A stretch of DNA of 64,000 nt from contig NZ_JALJXP010000008.1 of NCBI RefSeq assembly GCF_024170165.1, positions 1 to 64,000 on the forward strand, given 5' to 3'. Below, in pieces: positions 34,329-44,022 of this stretch. The notes under the pieces are model-generated. The model did no database searches, had not been told where the DNA came from, and saw nothing but the letters and a program-made list of their open reading frames with translations. This DNA is from Pseudomonas nitroreducens (GTDB taxonomy: Bacteria > Pseudomonadota > Gammaproteobacteria > Pseudomonadales > Pseudomonadaceae). Position 1 is the stretch's first letter, and each line of letters starts with the position of its first letter. The position numbers and the translations under genes were made by a program.

Positions 34329-35053
34329 AAAAGCTGATTACCGCCGGCTCCGTCCGCGAGGCGATTGCCGCCGGCCAACGCACCCTGGAAGTCGAGCTGC
34401 CCCGCTGCATCCTGACGCCCGAGGCGCGCATGATCGCCGAAGAGGCAGGGCTGGAGATCATCGAGCGCGTCGCCGGCGCAGCAGTGCAGTCTGCTGCCTG
34501 CGTCACGGTGAAAAACGTCGAGGACCACGAAGGTTCCACGGCGGCCAATGAAGACCACATCACCGCCATTCGCGCCGCGGTGCTGGCGCAGCTTCCAGCT
34601 GGTGCCGATGCGGCGCTGGTGGAGCAACTGGTGCGCAAGGCGGCCCAGGCCGGCGGCATGAGCGACGCTGCGACGCAGGCCGGTTTCGAATCGCGCACCG
34701 GTGCCGGCGGGATCAAGCTGGTGAAGGGCGACAGCGTGCGTTTCGGCTTGCTGGATGGCGTTGAGGGGGGCTGCCAGATCGGCATCACCGATGTGGTGGG
34801 CACGGCCGACGGCAGCAGCATGGGGGCCGGCTTCATGCAGTGGGAGAACGCCTTCTTCCCCTGGACGCTGAATTACGACGAGGTCGATCTGGTACTCGAG
34901 GGCGAGCTGCATATCCGCCAGAACGGCGAGACCCTGGTGGGCAGAGCAGGCGATGTGCTGTTCATCCCCAAGGGCAGCAGCATCGAGTTCGGCACCCCGA
35001 CCCGTGTGCGCTTCCTTTATGTGGCCTGGCCCGCCAACTGGCAGGAGCAGTGA
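34325..35053 (+). CDS. eutQ: EutQ, cupin-domain acetate kinase of the eut operon
   Basis: This 242-residue protein has an N-terminal helical region (KKLITAGSVREAI...) and a C-terminal cupin (about 145-240) with WTLNYDEVDLVLEGELHI and GDVLFIPKGSSIEFGTPT. Salmonella EutQ has been reported to have acetate kinase activity and to aid compartment assembly. It sits between eutP (ATGA overlap) and eutT (four-base gap). Confidence 0.95.
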   Translation: MKKLITAGSVREAIAAGQRTLEVELPRCILTPEARMIAEEAGLEIIERVAGAAVQSAACVTVKNVEDHEGSTAANEDHITAIRAAVLAQLPAGADAALVEQLVRKAAQAGGMSDAATQAGFESRTGAGGIKLVKGDSVRFGLLDGVEGGCQIGITDVVGTADGSSMGAGFMQWENAFFPWTLNYDEVDLVLEGELHIRQNGETLVGRAGDVLFIPKGSSIEFGTPTRVRFLYVAWPANWQEQ

Positions 35054-35057
35054 GCTC

Positions 35058-35891
35058 ATGAGCGCCTTCATCACCGAAACCTGGCTGCGCGAGCGGCACA
35101 GCCTGAGCGAGGGCACGGAGCTGCGGCTGCCGGCCAACGCACGGCTGACGCCGGCAGCCCGCACGCTGATCGAGTCGCGGCGGTTGACGGTGAAGTACCA
35201 CGATGAGCAGGGCCGCCTGTACCGGGAAAGCGAGGAGGGTGAGGTTGCCACGCTGGAGCCGGTGCATGGTCTGACCGGCAGCAGCGAGAAGCTCGTCGCC
35301 TGCTGCCAGCTGTGCCACCAGCCCGCCGCGCGCAAGCCTGAAGGCATGACACATCTGAATGCCCACGAGCTGGTCGCGAAAAACGATCCGCGCCTGCGCT
35401 TGCGCGCCCAGCTCGATGCGGCCATCGCCCAGGCGGTGTGGTTGCAGGTGGAGTTGCGCGAGCCGGGTGAGCTGGCGCTGTGGCTCGCTGATATCCGTTC
35501 GGTGCTCGGCCAGGTGATGCGCGCCGATGTACTCGGCGAGCCTCTTGCGGGCTTCGCAATCGGCGGGCTCGACGATGAGGCGCTGCACCGGATTTCCCAT
35601 GCGCCGCTGAAGTATCTGGGCCATGACCACCTGGTACCGGAGGTGGCCCACGGGCGCACCGGCGCACTGCTCAATCTGCTGCGCGCCAAGGTGCGCGAGG
35701 TGGAGGTGACGGCTGCCGAGGTGTTCATGGGCGTCGGCTACCAGTTGCAGCGCAAGGATCTGCTGCATGGACTCAACCGGCTATCGAGCGCGTTGTACGT
35801 AGCCATGCTGCTCAGCGTCCTGCACGGCCGCGGTCAGCCCTGGCCCAGTCATGAAGCGCTGCTGCAGCGCCTGCAAGGAGACCGGCCATGA
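35058..35891 (+). CDS. eutT: EutT, corrinoid adenosyltransferase
   Basis: This 277-residue enzyme makes adenosylcobalamin from cob(I)alamin and ATP for ethanolamine ammonia-lyase. The EutT metal motif HX11CCX2C is exact: His70, Cys82, Cys83 and Cys86 (ACCQLC). The C-terminal helical domain with [13 protein letters not shown] is the adenosyltransferase bundle. Its product serves EutBC downstream. The stop overlaps the eutD start (ATGA). Confidence 0.95.
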   Translation: MSAFITETWLRERHSLSEGTELRLPANARLTPAARTLIESRRLTVKYHDEQGRLYRESEEGEVATLEPVHGLTGSSEKLVACCQLCHQPAARKPEGMTHLNAHELVAKNDPRLRLRAQLDAAIAQAVWLQVELREPGELALWLADIRSVLGQVMRADVLGEPLAGFAIGGLDDEALHRISHAPLKYLGHDHLVPEVAHGRTGALLNLLRAKVREVEVTAAEVFMGVGYQLQRKDLLHGLNRLSSALYVAMLLSVLHGRGQPWPSHEALLQRLQGDRP

Positions 35892-36889
35892 GCCTGCTCG
35901 ACGAATGCCGCCAGGCTGCCCGGCGCAATCCGCCACGGGTGGTTTTCCCCGACGGCCTGGACCGCCGTGCCATCGAGGCGGCGCAGTATCTCAAGCGTGA
36001 GGGCCTGGCCGAGCCGCTGCTGCTGGGCAATCCCTTCGCCCTGCGCAGCTACTGTCTGGAGCACAGCGTGCGCCTGGGTGATGTATCACTGATCGACCCG
36101 TGCCACTCGCCCTGGGCCCAGCCTTTCGCCGAGTCACTGCTGCAACGTCAGCCGAAGCTGACCCTGGAGCAGGCGCAAGAGTCGCTGCGCTCGCCGCTGT
36201 GGTTCGGCGCGGCGATGCTCGAGGCCGGGCATGCCGACCTGTGCATCGCCGGCAACCTCAGTTCCACCGCCGATGTGCTGCGCGCCGGTTTGCGGGTGAT
36301 CGGCCTGGAGCCGGGCAACCGCACGCTGTCTTCGGTGTTCTTCATGCTCCCGCCCGATGGCGGCCAGCCCCTGGCATTCGCCGACTGCGGTGTGGTGCCG
36401 CGGCCGACGGTGGAGCAGCTGGCGGATATCGCGATCAGCTCGGCCGCCAGTTTCGAACGGGTCACCGGACGGCCGGCGCGGGTGGCGATGCTTTCCTTCT
36501 CCAGCCATGGCAGCGCCCGCCACGCTGACGCCGATGCCGTGCGCGAGGCCTGTGCCCTGGTGCGTGAGCGAGCGCCGCAATTGTGCGTGGACGGCGAGCT
36601 GCAGTTCGACGCCGCCTTCGTTCCGGATGTTGCTGCCCTGAAGGTTCCCGGCAGCCCGCTGGGTGGCGCGGCCAATGTGTTCGTCTTCCCCAGTCTTGAG
36701 GCCGGCAACATCGGCTACAAGATCGCCCAGCGCCTGGGTGGCTACAGCGCCATCGGGCCGATGCTGCAGGGCATGCGTGCACCGCTGCATGACCTGTCCC
36801 GCGGTTGCAGCCGCGAGGAAATGATTCAGACGGTTCTGCTCGCCGCAAAGATGGGCGGTGGAACCAGGGCTGTGGACCGCGTCGCGTAA
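35888..36889 (+). CDS. eutD: EutD, phosphotransacetylase
   Basis: This 333-residue enzyme converts acetyl-CoA and phosphate to acetyl phosphate and CoA inside the compartment. It begins [25 protein letters not shown]; the helical first 14 residues resemble an encapsulation signal. It has the Pta-family blocks [26 protein letters not shown] and [21 protein letters not shown]. The regulatory N-terminal domains of long Pta forms are absent. A 104-base gap with two hairpins separates it from eutM. Confidence 0.96.
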   Translation: MSLLDECRQAARRNPPRVVFPDGLDRRAIEAAQYLKREGLAEPLLLGNPFALRSYCLEHSVRLGDVSLIDPCHSPWAQPFAESLLQRQPKLTLEQAQESLRSPLWFGAAMLEAGHADLCIAGNLSSTADVLRAGLRVIGLEPGNRTLSSVFFMLPPDGGQPLAFADCGVVPRPTVEQLADIAISSAASFERVTGRPARVAMLSFSSHGSARHADADAVREACALVRERAPQLCVDGELQFDAAFVPDVAALKVPGSPLGGAANVFVFPSLEAGNIGYKIAQRLGGYSAIGPMLQGMRAPLHDLSRGCSREEMIQTVLLAAKMGGGTRAVDRVA

Positions 36890-36913
36890 TCGATCGGTCC
36901 GAGCCATACGGTG

Positions 36914-36954
36914 GCCCCCGCCGTCCGGGGGCGAGTCGAGTGGTCAGCCACTCG
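36914..36954 (+). other. two intercistronic hairpins between eutD and eutM
   Basis: GCCCCCG/CGGGGGC (36914-36932) and CGAGTGG/CCACTCG (36937-36954) form adjacent perfect stems just before the eutM ribosome site. There is no U tract. They may be processing or mRNA-stabilising structures upstream of the most abundant shell gene. Confidence 0.6.
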
Positions 36955-36993
36955 GATGCAGTCCCGCAAGGGCGAAAGTTCGAGGAGTGAGTG

Positions 36994-37284
36994 ATGGAAG
37001 CGTTAGGCATGATTGAAACCAAGGGCCTGGTGGCGCTGATCGAAGCGTCCGATGCCATGGTCAAGGCCGCCCGCGTCAAGCTGGTGGGCGTCAAGCAGAT
37101 TGGTGGTGGCCTGGTCACCGCGATGGTGCGTGGCGACGTCGCCGCCTGCAAGGCCGCCACCGATGCCGGCGCCGCCGCTGCGCAGCGTGTCGGCGAGGTG
37201 GTCTCGGTACAGGTGATTCCGCGTCCGCATTCGGACCTGGAAGAAGTCTTCCCGATCAAGCTGTCCGGCGGATCGCTGGACTGA
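36994..37284 (+). CDS. eutM: EutM, major hexameric shell protein (BMC-H)
   Basis: This 96-residue single BMC domain has the near-invariant EutM/PduA core [19 protein letters not shown] and the ending [19 protein letters not shown]. It forms flat hexagonal tiles with a central pore for ethanolamine, acetate and similar small molecules. A GAGGAG site supports ATG 36994; GTG 36991 is an alternative. Confidence 0.97.
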   Translation: MEALGMIETKGLVALIEASDAMVKAARVKLVGVKQIGGGLVTAMVRGDVAACKAATDAGAAAAQRVGEVVSVQVIPRPHSDLEEVFPIKLSGGSLD

Positions 37285-37415
37285 TGGCCCGCGAGCGCGG
37301 TGTATCCAACGTGTTGGTGCACGGCGCTGCGTGAACGCAGGTTGATCCCGTCGCACCGGAGCCGCGCATGCCATGCATGGCGGCCCCGGCCGGCGACCGG
37401 GCAAGGAAGGACGCA
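37285..37415 (+). other. eutM-eutN intercistronic region with short hairpins
   Basis: This 131-base gap is one of the longest in an operon where most genes touch or overlap. It holds CCAACGTGTTGG (37306-37317), CTGCG/CGCAG (37327-37340) and GCCGC/GCGGC (37361-37384) stems. No reading frame is credible. It likely tunes relative levels of the hexamer and pentamer genes. Confidence 0.5.
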
Positions 37416-37703
37416 ATGAAACTGGCAATGGTGGTGGGACAGGTGGTCTGCACCGTCCGGCATCCGGGGTTGGGACTGGAGCGCTTGCTGCTGGTGCAGG
37501 GCCTCGACGCGAAGGGCCGACCCGAAGGGGAACGCCTGGTTGCCAGCGATGCCATCGGCGCCGGCAACGGCGAATGGGTTCTCCTGGCCAGCGGCAGTTC
37601 CGCGCGCCAGGCCAGCAGCGAAACACGCGCCCCCATCGACCTGTGCGTGATCGGCATCGTCGACGAGACGGTGCTCGATGGCGAGGTGTTCTACCGCAAG
37701 TGA
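37416..37703 (+). CDS. eutN: EutN, pentameric shell vertex protein (BMC-P)
   Basis: This 95-residue protein of the EutN/CcmL/PduN family starts MKLAMVVGQVVCTVRHPGL behind AAGGAAGG. It has the EutN beta-barrel pattern, including LLLVQGLDAKG and the final CVIGIVDETVL. Pentamers cap compartment vertices and are needed in small numbers. The next gap (100 bases) also has a hairpin, GTGCGCC/GGCGCAC at 37704-37722. Confidence 0.96.
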   Translation: MKLAMVVGQVVCTVRHPGLGLERLLLVQGLDAKGRPEGERLVASDAIGAGNGEWVLLASGSSARQASSETRAPIDLCVIGIVDETVLDGEVFYRK

Positions 37704-37803
37704 GTGCGCCCAGGCGGCGCACCTGAATTTTCGAATCGGACTCTCCGCTGGCCGCGTCCAGCCGGAGCGGACCGGCTCATCCTGAATTTGAGTGAGGCAC
37801 GAC

Positions 37804-39228
37804 GTGGATATCAACCCGCAGGAAATCGAACAGGTGGTCAAGGCGGTGCTCGCCTCCATAGGGGCGACCTCCACGGCCGCTGCATCCTCCGCGCCGGGCG
37901 CCAGCTGCGCGCCGGGCGTGTTCGTCGAACTCGACGATGCGGTGGCAGCTGCCCGCGAGGCGCAGAAGGCACTGTGCTCGGTCTCCATGCGCGATCGCGC
38001 TGTGGCTGCCATCCGCATGGCCGGCGAGCGACATGCCCGTGAGCTGGCGGAAATGGCCGTGGCGGAAACCGGCATGGGGCGGGTCGAGGACAAGCTCGCC
38101 AAGAACATCGCCCAGGCTCGCCACACTCCCGGTAGTGAGTGCCTGCAGGCGCAGGTGCTGACCGGTGATCGTGGCCTGACCCTGATCGAGAATGCCGCCT
38201 GGGGTGTGATCGCCTCGGTGACGCCATCGACCAACCCGGCGGCCACCGTGATCAACAACGCCATCAGCATGATCGCTGCCGGCAACAGCGTGGTGTTCGC
38301 CCCGCACCCGGCGGCCAGGCGTGTTTCCCAGCGCACTGTCAGCCTGCTAAACGAGGCGATGGTCGAGGCTGGCGTCCCGGCCAACCTGATCACCACCGTG
38401 CAGACTCCGGATATTGAAACCGCGCAGCGCCTGTTCCGCTATCCCGGCATCGGTCTGCTGGTGGTCACCGGCGGCGAAGCCGTGGTCGAAGCCGCTCGCA
38501 AGCACACCGACAAGCGTCTGATCGCCGCTGGCGCCGGCAACCCGCCGGTGGTGGTGGACGAGACCGCCGACCTGGCCCGCGCCGGTCGTGACATCGTTTA
38601 CGGCGCCTCCTTCGACAACAACATCATCTGTGCCGACGAGAAGGTGCTGATCGCGGTGGAGGGCATCGCCGACCGCCTCAAGGCGGAGATGCTCAAGCAT
38701 CACGCCGTCGAGCTGACGGCTGCGCAGGCCGCGCAACTGCTGCCGATCCTGCTGCCGAAGATCGATGCCCGGGGCCGTGGTTCGGTAGCGCGCGACTGGG
38801 TGGGGCGCGATGCGGCGAAGATCGCTGCTGCCATCGGCCTCGAGGTGCCTGCCGACACGCGGCTGCTGCTGGTGGAAACCAGCGCCGAGCACCCCTTCGC
38901 TGTCACTGAACTGATGATGCCGGTGCTGCCCCTGGTGCGCGCGGCCAACGTCGAGCGCGCCATCGAGCTGGCGGTGCAACTTGAAGGTGGCTGCCACCAC
39001 ACGGCGGCCATGCATTCGCGCAACCTCGACAACCTCGACCGCATGGCCAACGCCATGGACACCAGCATCTTCGTCAAGAACGGACCGTGCATCGCCGGCC
39101 TGGGCTTCGGCGGCGAAGGCTGGACCACCATGACCATCACCACGCCGACCGGCGAGGGCGTGACCTCGGCGCGCACTTTCGTGCGCCTGCGCCGCTGCGT
39201 CATGGTCGACCACCTGCGGATCGTCTGA
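37804..39228 (+). CDS. eutE: EutE, CoA-acylating acetaldehyde dehydrogenase (GTG start)
   Basis: This 474-residue enzyme oxidises acetaldehyde to acetyl-CoA with NAD+. Catalytic Cys276 lies in NNIICADEK. The N-terminal 20 residues (DINPQEIEQVVKAVLAS) form the amphipathic encapsulation helix, followed by an Ala/Ser linker. GTG 37804 is chosen because GTGAGG lies about eight bases upstream and it gives the usual start; a GTG at 37792 overlaps that site. It recycles NADH with EutG. Confidence 0.95.
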   Translation: MDINPQEIEQVVKAVLASIGATSTAAASSAPGASCAPGVFVELDDAVAAAREAQKALCSVSMRDRAVAAIRMAGERHARELAEMAVAETGMGRVEDKLAKNIAQARHTPGSECLQAQVLTGDRGLTLIENAAWGVIASVTPSTNPAATVINNAISMIAAGNSVVFAPHPAARRVSQRTVSLLNEAMVEAGVPANLITTVQTPDIETAQRLFRYPGIGLLVVTGGEAVVEAARKHTDKRLIAAGAGNPPVVVDETADLARAGRDIVYGASFDNNIICADEKVLIAVEGIADRLKAEMLKHHAVELTAAQAAQLLPILLPKIDARGRGSVARDWVGRDAAKIAAAIGLEVPADTRLLLVETSAEHPFAVTELMMPVLPLVRAANVERAIELAVQLEGGCHHTAAMHSRNLDNLDRMANAMDTSIFVKNGPCIAGLGFGGEGWTTMTITTPTGEGVTSARTFVRLRRCVMVDHLRIV

Positions 39229-39235
39229 GGCGGCC

Positions 39236-40078
39236 ATGCAACGCGACCTGCAGCACTGGCTGCTACCCCGCCTCCAGAGTGCCGCCTGCTACCTGGCGGA
39301 GCCTGAGGCGGCGCTCATCGATGACGGTCCGCTGACCCTGGGCATCGACCTGGGCACCTGCGACCTGGTGTCCATGGTGCTCGATGCCCAGGGCCGGCCG
39401 GTCGCCGTGCGCCTGGACTGGGCGGACGTGGTGCGCGATGGCGTGGTCTGGGATTTCTTCGGCGCGGTGAACATCGTCCGCCGGCAGCTGGACAGCCTCC
39501 AGCAGCAGCTGGGGGTGCGCTTCACCCAGGCGGCGACGTCCTATCCGCCGGGCACCGAGCCGCGAATTTCGATCAACGTGCTGGAGGCCGCGGGCCTGGA
39601 CGTCAGTTGCGTGATCGACGAGCCCTCCGCGGTGGCCAGCATGCTGCGGCTCAAAAGCGCCGCCGTGGTCGACATCGGTGGCGGCACCACCGGAGTCGCG
39701 GTGGTGCGTGACGGCCGGGTGATCTACAGCGGCGACGAGCCCACGGGCGGCCACCACGTCAGCCTGGTGCTGGCCGGGCACCTGGGCGTACCGCTGGAAG
39801 AGGCCGAGCGGCAGAAACGGGTCAACGGAGCGCAGCTCTGGCCGCTGGTGCGGCCGGTGTTCGACAAGATGACCGACATCGTCCGCCAGCACCTGCGTGG
39901 CCACGCGGTCGAGGAGATCTACCTGTCCGGCGGTTCCTGCTGCCTGCCCGGCGTGCAGTCGCTGTTCGCCGCCGCCTTCCCCGAACAACGCGTGCTGCTG
40001 CCGGCGCCGCCGCTGTTCACCACGCCTTTGGCCATCGCCAGTTGCGGCCTGCGGGCCGCGCAAGGAATCTCCCCATGA
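39236..40078 (+). CDS. eutJ: EutJ, Hsp70-like compartment chaperone candidate
   Basis: This 280-residue protein has the actin/Hsp70 ATPase phosphate loops LGIDLGTCDLVSMV and AAVVDIGGGTTGVAVV and the adenosine motif YLSGGSCCLPG. EutJ is thought to be a chaperone for a compartment enzyme but its client is not established. It starts seven bases after eutE and overlaps eutG by four. Confidence 0.95.
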   Translation: MQRDLQHWLLPRLQSAACYLAEPEAALIDDGPLTLGIDLGTCDLVSMVLDAQGRPVAVRLDWADVVRDGVVWDFFGAVNIVRRQLDSLQQQLGVRFTQAATSYPPGTEPRISINVLEAAGLDVSCVIDEPSAVASMLRLKSAAVVDIGGGTTGVAVVRDGRVIYSGDEPTGGHHVSLVLAGHLGVPLEEAERQKRVNGAQLWPLVRPVFDKMTDIVRQHLRGHAVEEIYLSGGSCCLPGVQSLFAAAFPEQRVLLPAPPLFTTPLAIASCGLRAAQGISP

Positions 40079-41286
40079 CTAGCGCCATGAATCGGCAGGA
40101 TGTTGGCCGGGTAATCTACCGCGCTCTGGACATGCTCAACGCCCGTGCGGTGCGCGAGTTCCGCGTTCCGCCCAGCACCTTCATCGGTCCGGGGGCCACG
40201 GTGCGCGCGGGCGAAGCTATCCACGCCTGCGGCATCGGCCGGGTGTTCGTGATGGTCGACGCGCTGCTGCATGAGCTGGCGCTCGATCAGGGTCTGTTCC
40301 GCTCGCTGGAAGATGCCGGCGTGGCCTACGAGTGTCTGGTCTATCCCGGCGGCGAGCCACACAGCGAGACGGTGGAGGCCGCCGGCCGGCAATTGCTCGA
40401 AGCGGCCTGTGACGGTGTGCTGGCCTTCGGCGGCGGCTCGGTGCTGGACGCCGCCAAGGTGACCGCCATGCTCGCCGCCAACCCTGACTGCACTGTGCAG
40501 AGTCTCGGCGCGGATGCTCGCCCCCTGCGTCGCCGCATGCCGCTGATCGCAGTGCCGACCACCGCCGGTACCGGTTCGGAAGCGACCAACGTGGCAGTCA
40601 TCACCGACAGCGTCCGTCGGGTGAAACAGGTACTGCTGCACACCGACCTGATCCCCGATCTGGCGATCATCGACGCCTGCCTGACTCTGGGCGTACCGCC
40701 GGCGGTGACCGCCACCACCGGTATCGATGCGCTGACCCATGCCGTGGAAGCCTACGTTTCGCCCAGTGCCACGCCGCTGACTCAGGGCCTGGCCCTGCGC
40801 GCCGTGGCCCTGATCGGCGAGGCGCTGCCGCTGGCCGTGGGGCAGGGCGCCAATGTCGGCGCCCGCGAGTCGATGATGCTCGCCTCCTACATGGCCGGGA
40901 TGGCCTTCTCCAATTCCGGGCTGGGACTGTGCCACGCCAGTGCCCATCCACTAGGCGCGCGCTACGGCATCCCCCATGGGCAGGCCAACGCGCTGATGCT
41001 GCCGGCAGTCATGCGCTTCAACCAGCTGGTGTGCAAGCGCGCCTACGCCGAGATCGGCCACGCCTTGACCCGCCGCGAGCTGGATGCCGGCGAGAGCGTC
41101 GCGGCGGTGCAGCAGTTGATCGATGAGGTGGGTGCGGGGCGTCCGCTGCCGTCGTTCGGTGTGCTGCGCGAGGACTTCGCCGCCCTCGCCGATGTGGCCC
41201 TGCAGGACGCCTGCCTGGCCGGTAACCCGCGCACCGCCACGGCCCAACAGATCATCGGCATCTACCAGGATGCCTGGCAGCGCTGA
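40075..41286 (+). CDS. eutG: EutG, iron-dependent alcohol dehydrogenase
   Basis: This 403-residue type III alcohol dehydrogenase reduces acetaldehyde to ethanol and regenerates NAD+ in the compartment. Metal ligands Asp218, His222, His287 and His301 match FucO spacing (IDALTH, LCHASAHPLG, PHG). GGGSVLDAAK is the NAD motif. The first 25 residues (NRQDVGRVIYRALDML) look like an encapsulation helix. ATG 40075 overlaps the eutJ stop; ATG 40087 is an alternative. Confidence 0.95.
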   Translation: MTSAMNRQDVGRVIYRALDMLNARAVREFRVPPSTFIGPGATVRAGEAIHACGIGRVFVMVDALLHELALDQGLFRSLEDAGVAYECLVYPGGEPHSETVEAAGRQLLEAACDGVLAFGGGSVLDAAKVTAMLAANPDCTVQSLGADARPLRRRMPLIAVPTTAGTGSEATNVAVITDSVRRVKQVLLHTDLIPDLAIIDACLTLGVPPAVTATTGIDALTHAVEAYVSPSATPLTQGLALRAVALIGEALPLAVGQGANVGARESMMLASYMAGMAFSNSGLGLCHASAHPLGARYGIPHGQANALMLPAVMRFNQLVCKRAYAEIGHALTRRELDAGESVAAVQQLIDEVGAGRPLPSFGVLREDFAALADVALQDACLAGNPRTATAQQIIGIYQDAWQR

Positions 41287-41333
41287 GTCGGCTGCCACAA
41301 GGAATCAAGAGTCATTCAGGAGCAGTAGCAGTC

Positions 41334-42578
41334 ATGAGCATCAACGAAATCATCATGGTCGTGATGATGGTCTTCCTGCTGATAGCAGCAGTGGACAGGA
41401 TCATGGCCCAGTTCGGCGGTTCGGCGAAAATCCTCGGCTATGTCGGCCTGGGCAAGGTCGGGCGTGGCATCGAGGGCGCCGGTTCGCAGTTCGAGGAAGG
41501 CTTCATGGCCATGGGGGCCCTGGGCCTGGCGATGGTCGGTATCACCGCGCTGGCGCCGGTGCTGGCGCACCTGCTCGGGCCGCTGGTGATCCCGCTGTAC
41601 GAAAGCGTCGGCGCAAGCCCGGCGATGTTCGCCGGCACCCTGCTGGCCAACGACATGGGCGCGTTCTTCCTGGCCAGGGAACTGGCTGGCGGCGACACCG
41701 CCGCCTGGTTGTACTCGGGGCTGATCCTCGGCGCCATGATGGGGCCGACCCTGGTGTTCATCATTCCGGTGGCGCTGGGCATCATCGAGCCGTCGGACCG
41801 CCGTTACCTGGCCATCGGCACCCTGGCCGGCATCGTCACCATTCCGCTGGGCTGCATCGCCGGCGGCATGGTCGCCATGGCCTCGAACATCGAGGTCAAC
41901 GGCGTGCCGGTGGAGTTCTCCATGGCGATGATCCTCATCAACATGGTTCCGGTGCTGATCGTCGCCGGGCTGATCGCCCTGGGGCTGAAGTTCTGTCCGG
42001 AGAAGATCATTGCCGGCTTCGAGGTGTTCGCCAAACTGCTGGTGGGCGTCATCACCGTCGGCCTCGCCGCCGCCGTGGTGCAGTACACCGTGGGCTGGAC
42101 GCTGATTCCGGGGATCGACCCGATCTTCATGTCCGCTGGCGACAAGCCGGGCGAGGTGATGCGCGCCATCGAGGTGATCGGCTCGATCGCCTGCGTACTG
42201 CTGGGCGCCTACCCGATGGTGATGCTGCTGACCCGCTGGTTCGGCACGCCGCTGATGAAGGTCGGCAACCTGCTGGGCATGAACAAGGACGCCGCCGCCG
42301 GGATGGTCGCCAGCCTGGCCAACGTGATCCCGATGTTCGGCATGTTCGGCAAGATGGATAACCGCGGCAAGGTGATCAACTGCGCCTTCGCCGTGTCCGC
42401 CGGTTTCGCCCTGGGCGACCACCTGGGTTTCACCGCGGCGAACATGTCCGCGATGATCTTCCCGATGATCGTCGGCAAGCTGGTGGGCGGCGTCACTGCC
42501 GTGATCGTGGCGATGATGATCGTGCCCAAATCCGAGCCGGCGGCCATCGCTGCCGACGCTGCGCTGCCGGTCAAGTAG
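41334..42578 (+). CDS. eutH: EutH, ethanolamine permease
   Basis: This 414-residue inner-membrane protein has about ten to eleven transmembrane helices. It begins MSINEIIMVVMMVFLLIAAVD and has the EutH blocks YVGLGKVGRGIEGAGSQFEEGF and GNLLGMNKDAAAGMVASLAN. It facilitates ethanolamine entry, mainly at low external concentration or pH in enteric bacteria. It sits between eutG and eutA, as in Salmonella. Confidence 0.96.
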   Translation: MSINEIIMVVMMVFLLIAAVDRIMAQFGGSAKILGYVGLGKVGRGIEGAGSQFEEGFMAMGALGLAMVGITALAPVLAHLLGPLVIPLYESVGASPAMFAGTLLANDMGAFFLARELAGGDTAAWLYSGLILGAMMGPTLVFIIPVALGIIEPSDRRYLAIGTLAGIVTIPLGCIAGGMVAMASNIEVNGVPVEFSMAMILINMVPVLIVAGLIALGLKFCPEKIIAGFEVFAKLLVGVITVGLAAAVVQYTVGWTLIPGIDPIFMSAGDKPGEVMRAIEVIGSIACVLLGAYPMVMLLTRWFGTPLMKVGNLLGMNKDAAAGMVASLANVIPMFGMFGKMDNRGKVINCAFAVSAGFALGDHLGFTAANMSAMIFPMIVGKLVGGVTAVIVAMMIVPKSEPAAIAADAALPVK

Positions 42579-42589
42579 GACGCGCAGCG

Positions 42590-43996
42590 ATGAGCAGGAA
42601 GGAATTGCGCAGCGTCGGCATCGACATCGGCACCACCACCACCCAGGTGATCTTCTCCCGGCTGGTACTGGTCAACCGCGCGTCACTGTCGCAGGTGCCG
42701 CATTACGAATTCGCCTCGCGGGAGGTCACCTACGTCAGTCCGGTGACCTTCACCCCGATCGATTTCGAAGGGCGTCTGCGCGAGAGCGAGCTGCTCGATT
42801 TCATCCTCGCGCAGTACCGCGCGGCGGGGCTTGCGCCGGAGGATATCGAGTCCGGCGCGATCATCATCACCGGTGAGACCTCCAAGGCGCGCAATGCCCG
42901 TCCGGCCGTGCTGCAGCTGGCCGAGCGGCTGGGGGACTTCGTGGTCGCCAGCGCGGGCCCGCACCTGGAGTCGGTGATTGCCGGGCGTGGTGCCGGCGCG
43001 GCCGAGCTGTCCGCCGCAAGCGCCAGCCGCGTGCTGAACATCGACATCGGTGGTGGTACGGCGAACTACGCGCTGTTCGAGGCCGGGCGCGTAGTGGCTT
43101 CGGCCTGCCTGAACGTTGGCGGCCACCTGGTCGAGCTGGATCAGCAGGGGCGAGTCAAGCACCTGCATGCGCCGGCACGGACCATCTGCCGTGAGCTGTT
43201 CCCCGCTTTCGACGAATCCAATGGCTTGAGCCTTGAGCAACTGCAGGCGTTGACCCGACGCATGGCGCAGCTGCTGCATGAGGTCGTCAGTGGCGAGCTG
43301 TCGCCGCTGGCGCGCCAACTACTGATGACCGAGCCATTGCCGAAGCTGTTGCCGCTGCATGCGGTGACGCTCTCCGGTGGTGTCGGCCAGTGCTACTACC
43401 AGGACCGTGACGAGGCGCCGCTGCGCTATGGCGACATCGGTCCGTTGCTGGCGGTGGCGCTGCGTGAGGACTCTGGCTTCCGCGCGCTGCCCATGCGTGA
43501 GCCGAAGCAGACCGTGCGTGCCACGGTCATCGGTGCCGGTGCCCACAGCCTTTCGCTGTCGGGCAGCACCATCTGGCTGCGCGACCTGCACTTGCCCATG
43601 CGCAACATTCCGGTGGTGCACGGCATGCCGGGGCTCGCGCCGCTGGAGGGCTGGAGTGCCCGTCTGGCACAGCTGGATCTGCGCCCCGGCGAGGACTTGT
43701 ACGCCCTGGCCCTGGCCGACGATCTGCCCATCGCCTACCGGGCGCTGCAAGGTTGCGTGGAACAGCTGGTGGCGTTCCAACAGCGCTATTCCAACCCCCA
43801 TCCATTGCTGGTCGTCGCCAGCCAGGACCTCGGCAAGGCGCTGGGCATGCTGCTCCAGCCGCACCTGGCCGGTCGCGCCCTGGCGGTGATCGACGAGGTG
43901 GCGACCAGCGATGGCGATTACATCGATATCGGCAGCCCGATCTTCGACGGCGAGATCCTCCCGGTCACCGTCAAGTCCCTGGCTTTTCCTTCCTGA
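42590..43996 (+). CDS. eutA: EutA, ethanolamine ammonia-lyase reactivating factor
   Basis: This 468-residue chaperone swaps damaged cobalamin out of EutBC using ATP. The actin-like phosphate motifs VGIDIGTTTTQVIF and VLNIDIGGGTANYALF and the TLSGGVGQCYY motif are present. Its end reads GSPIFDGEILPVTVKSLAF, typical of EutA. It is immediately upstream of its client genes eutBC. Confidence 0.96.
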   Translation: MSRKELRSVGIDIGTTTTQVIFSRLVLVNRASLSQVPHYEFASREVTYVSPVTFTPIDFEGRLRESELLDFILAQYRAAGLAPEDIESGAIIITGETSKARNARPAVLQLAERLGDFVVASAGPHLESVIAGRGAGAAELSAASASRVLNIDIGGGTANYALFEAGRVVASACLNVGGHLVELDQQGRVKHLHAPARTICRELFPAFDESNGLSLEQLQALTRRMAQLLHEVVSGELSPLARQLLMTEPLPKLLPLHAVTLSGGVGQCYYQDRDEAPLRYGDIGPLLAVALREDSGFRALPMREPKQTVRATVIGAGAHSLSLSGSTIWLRDLHLPMRNIPVVHGMPGLAPLEGWSARLAQLDLRPGEDLYALALADDLPIAYRALQGCVEQLVAFQQRYSNPHPLLVVASQDLGKALGMLLQPHLAGRALAVIDEVATSDGDYIDIGSPIFDGEILPVTVKSLAFPS

Positions 43997-44022
43997 GCTT
44001 TCTCTTTCTTAAGGCAGTGACG

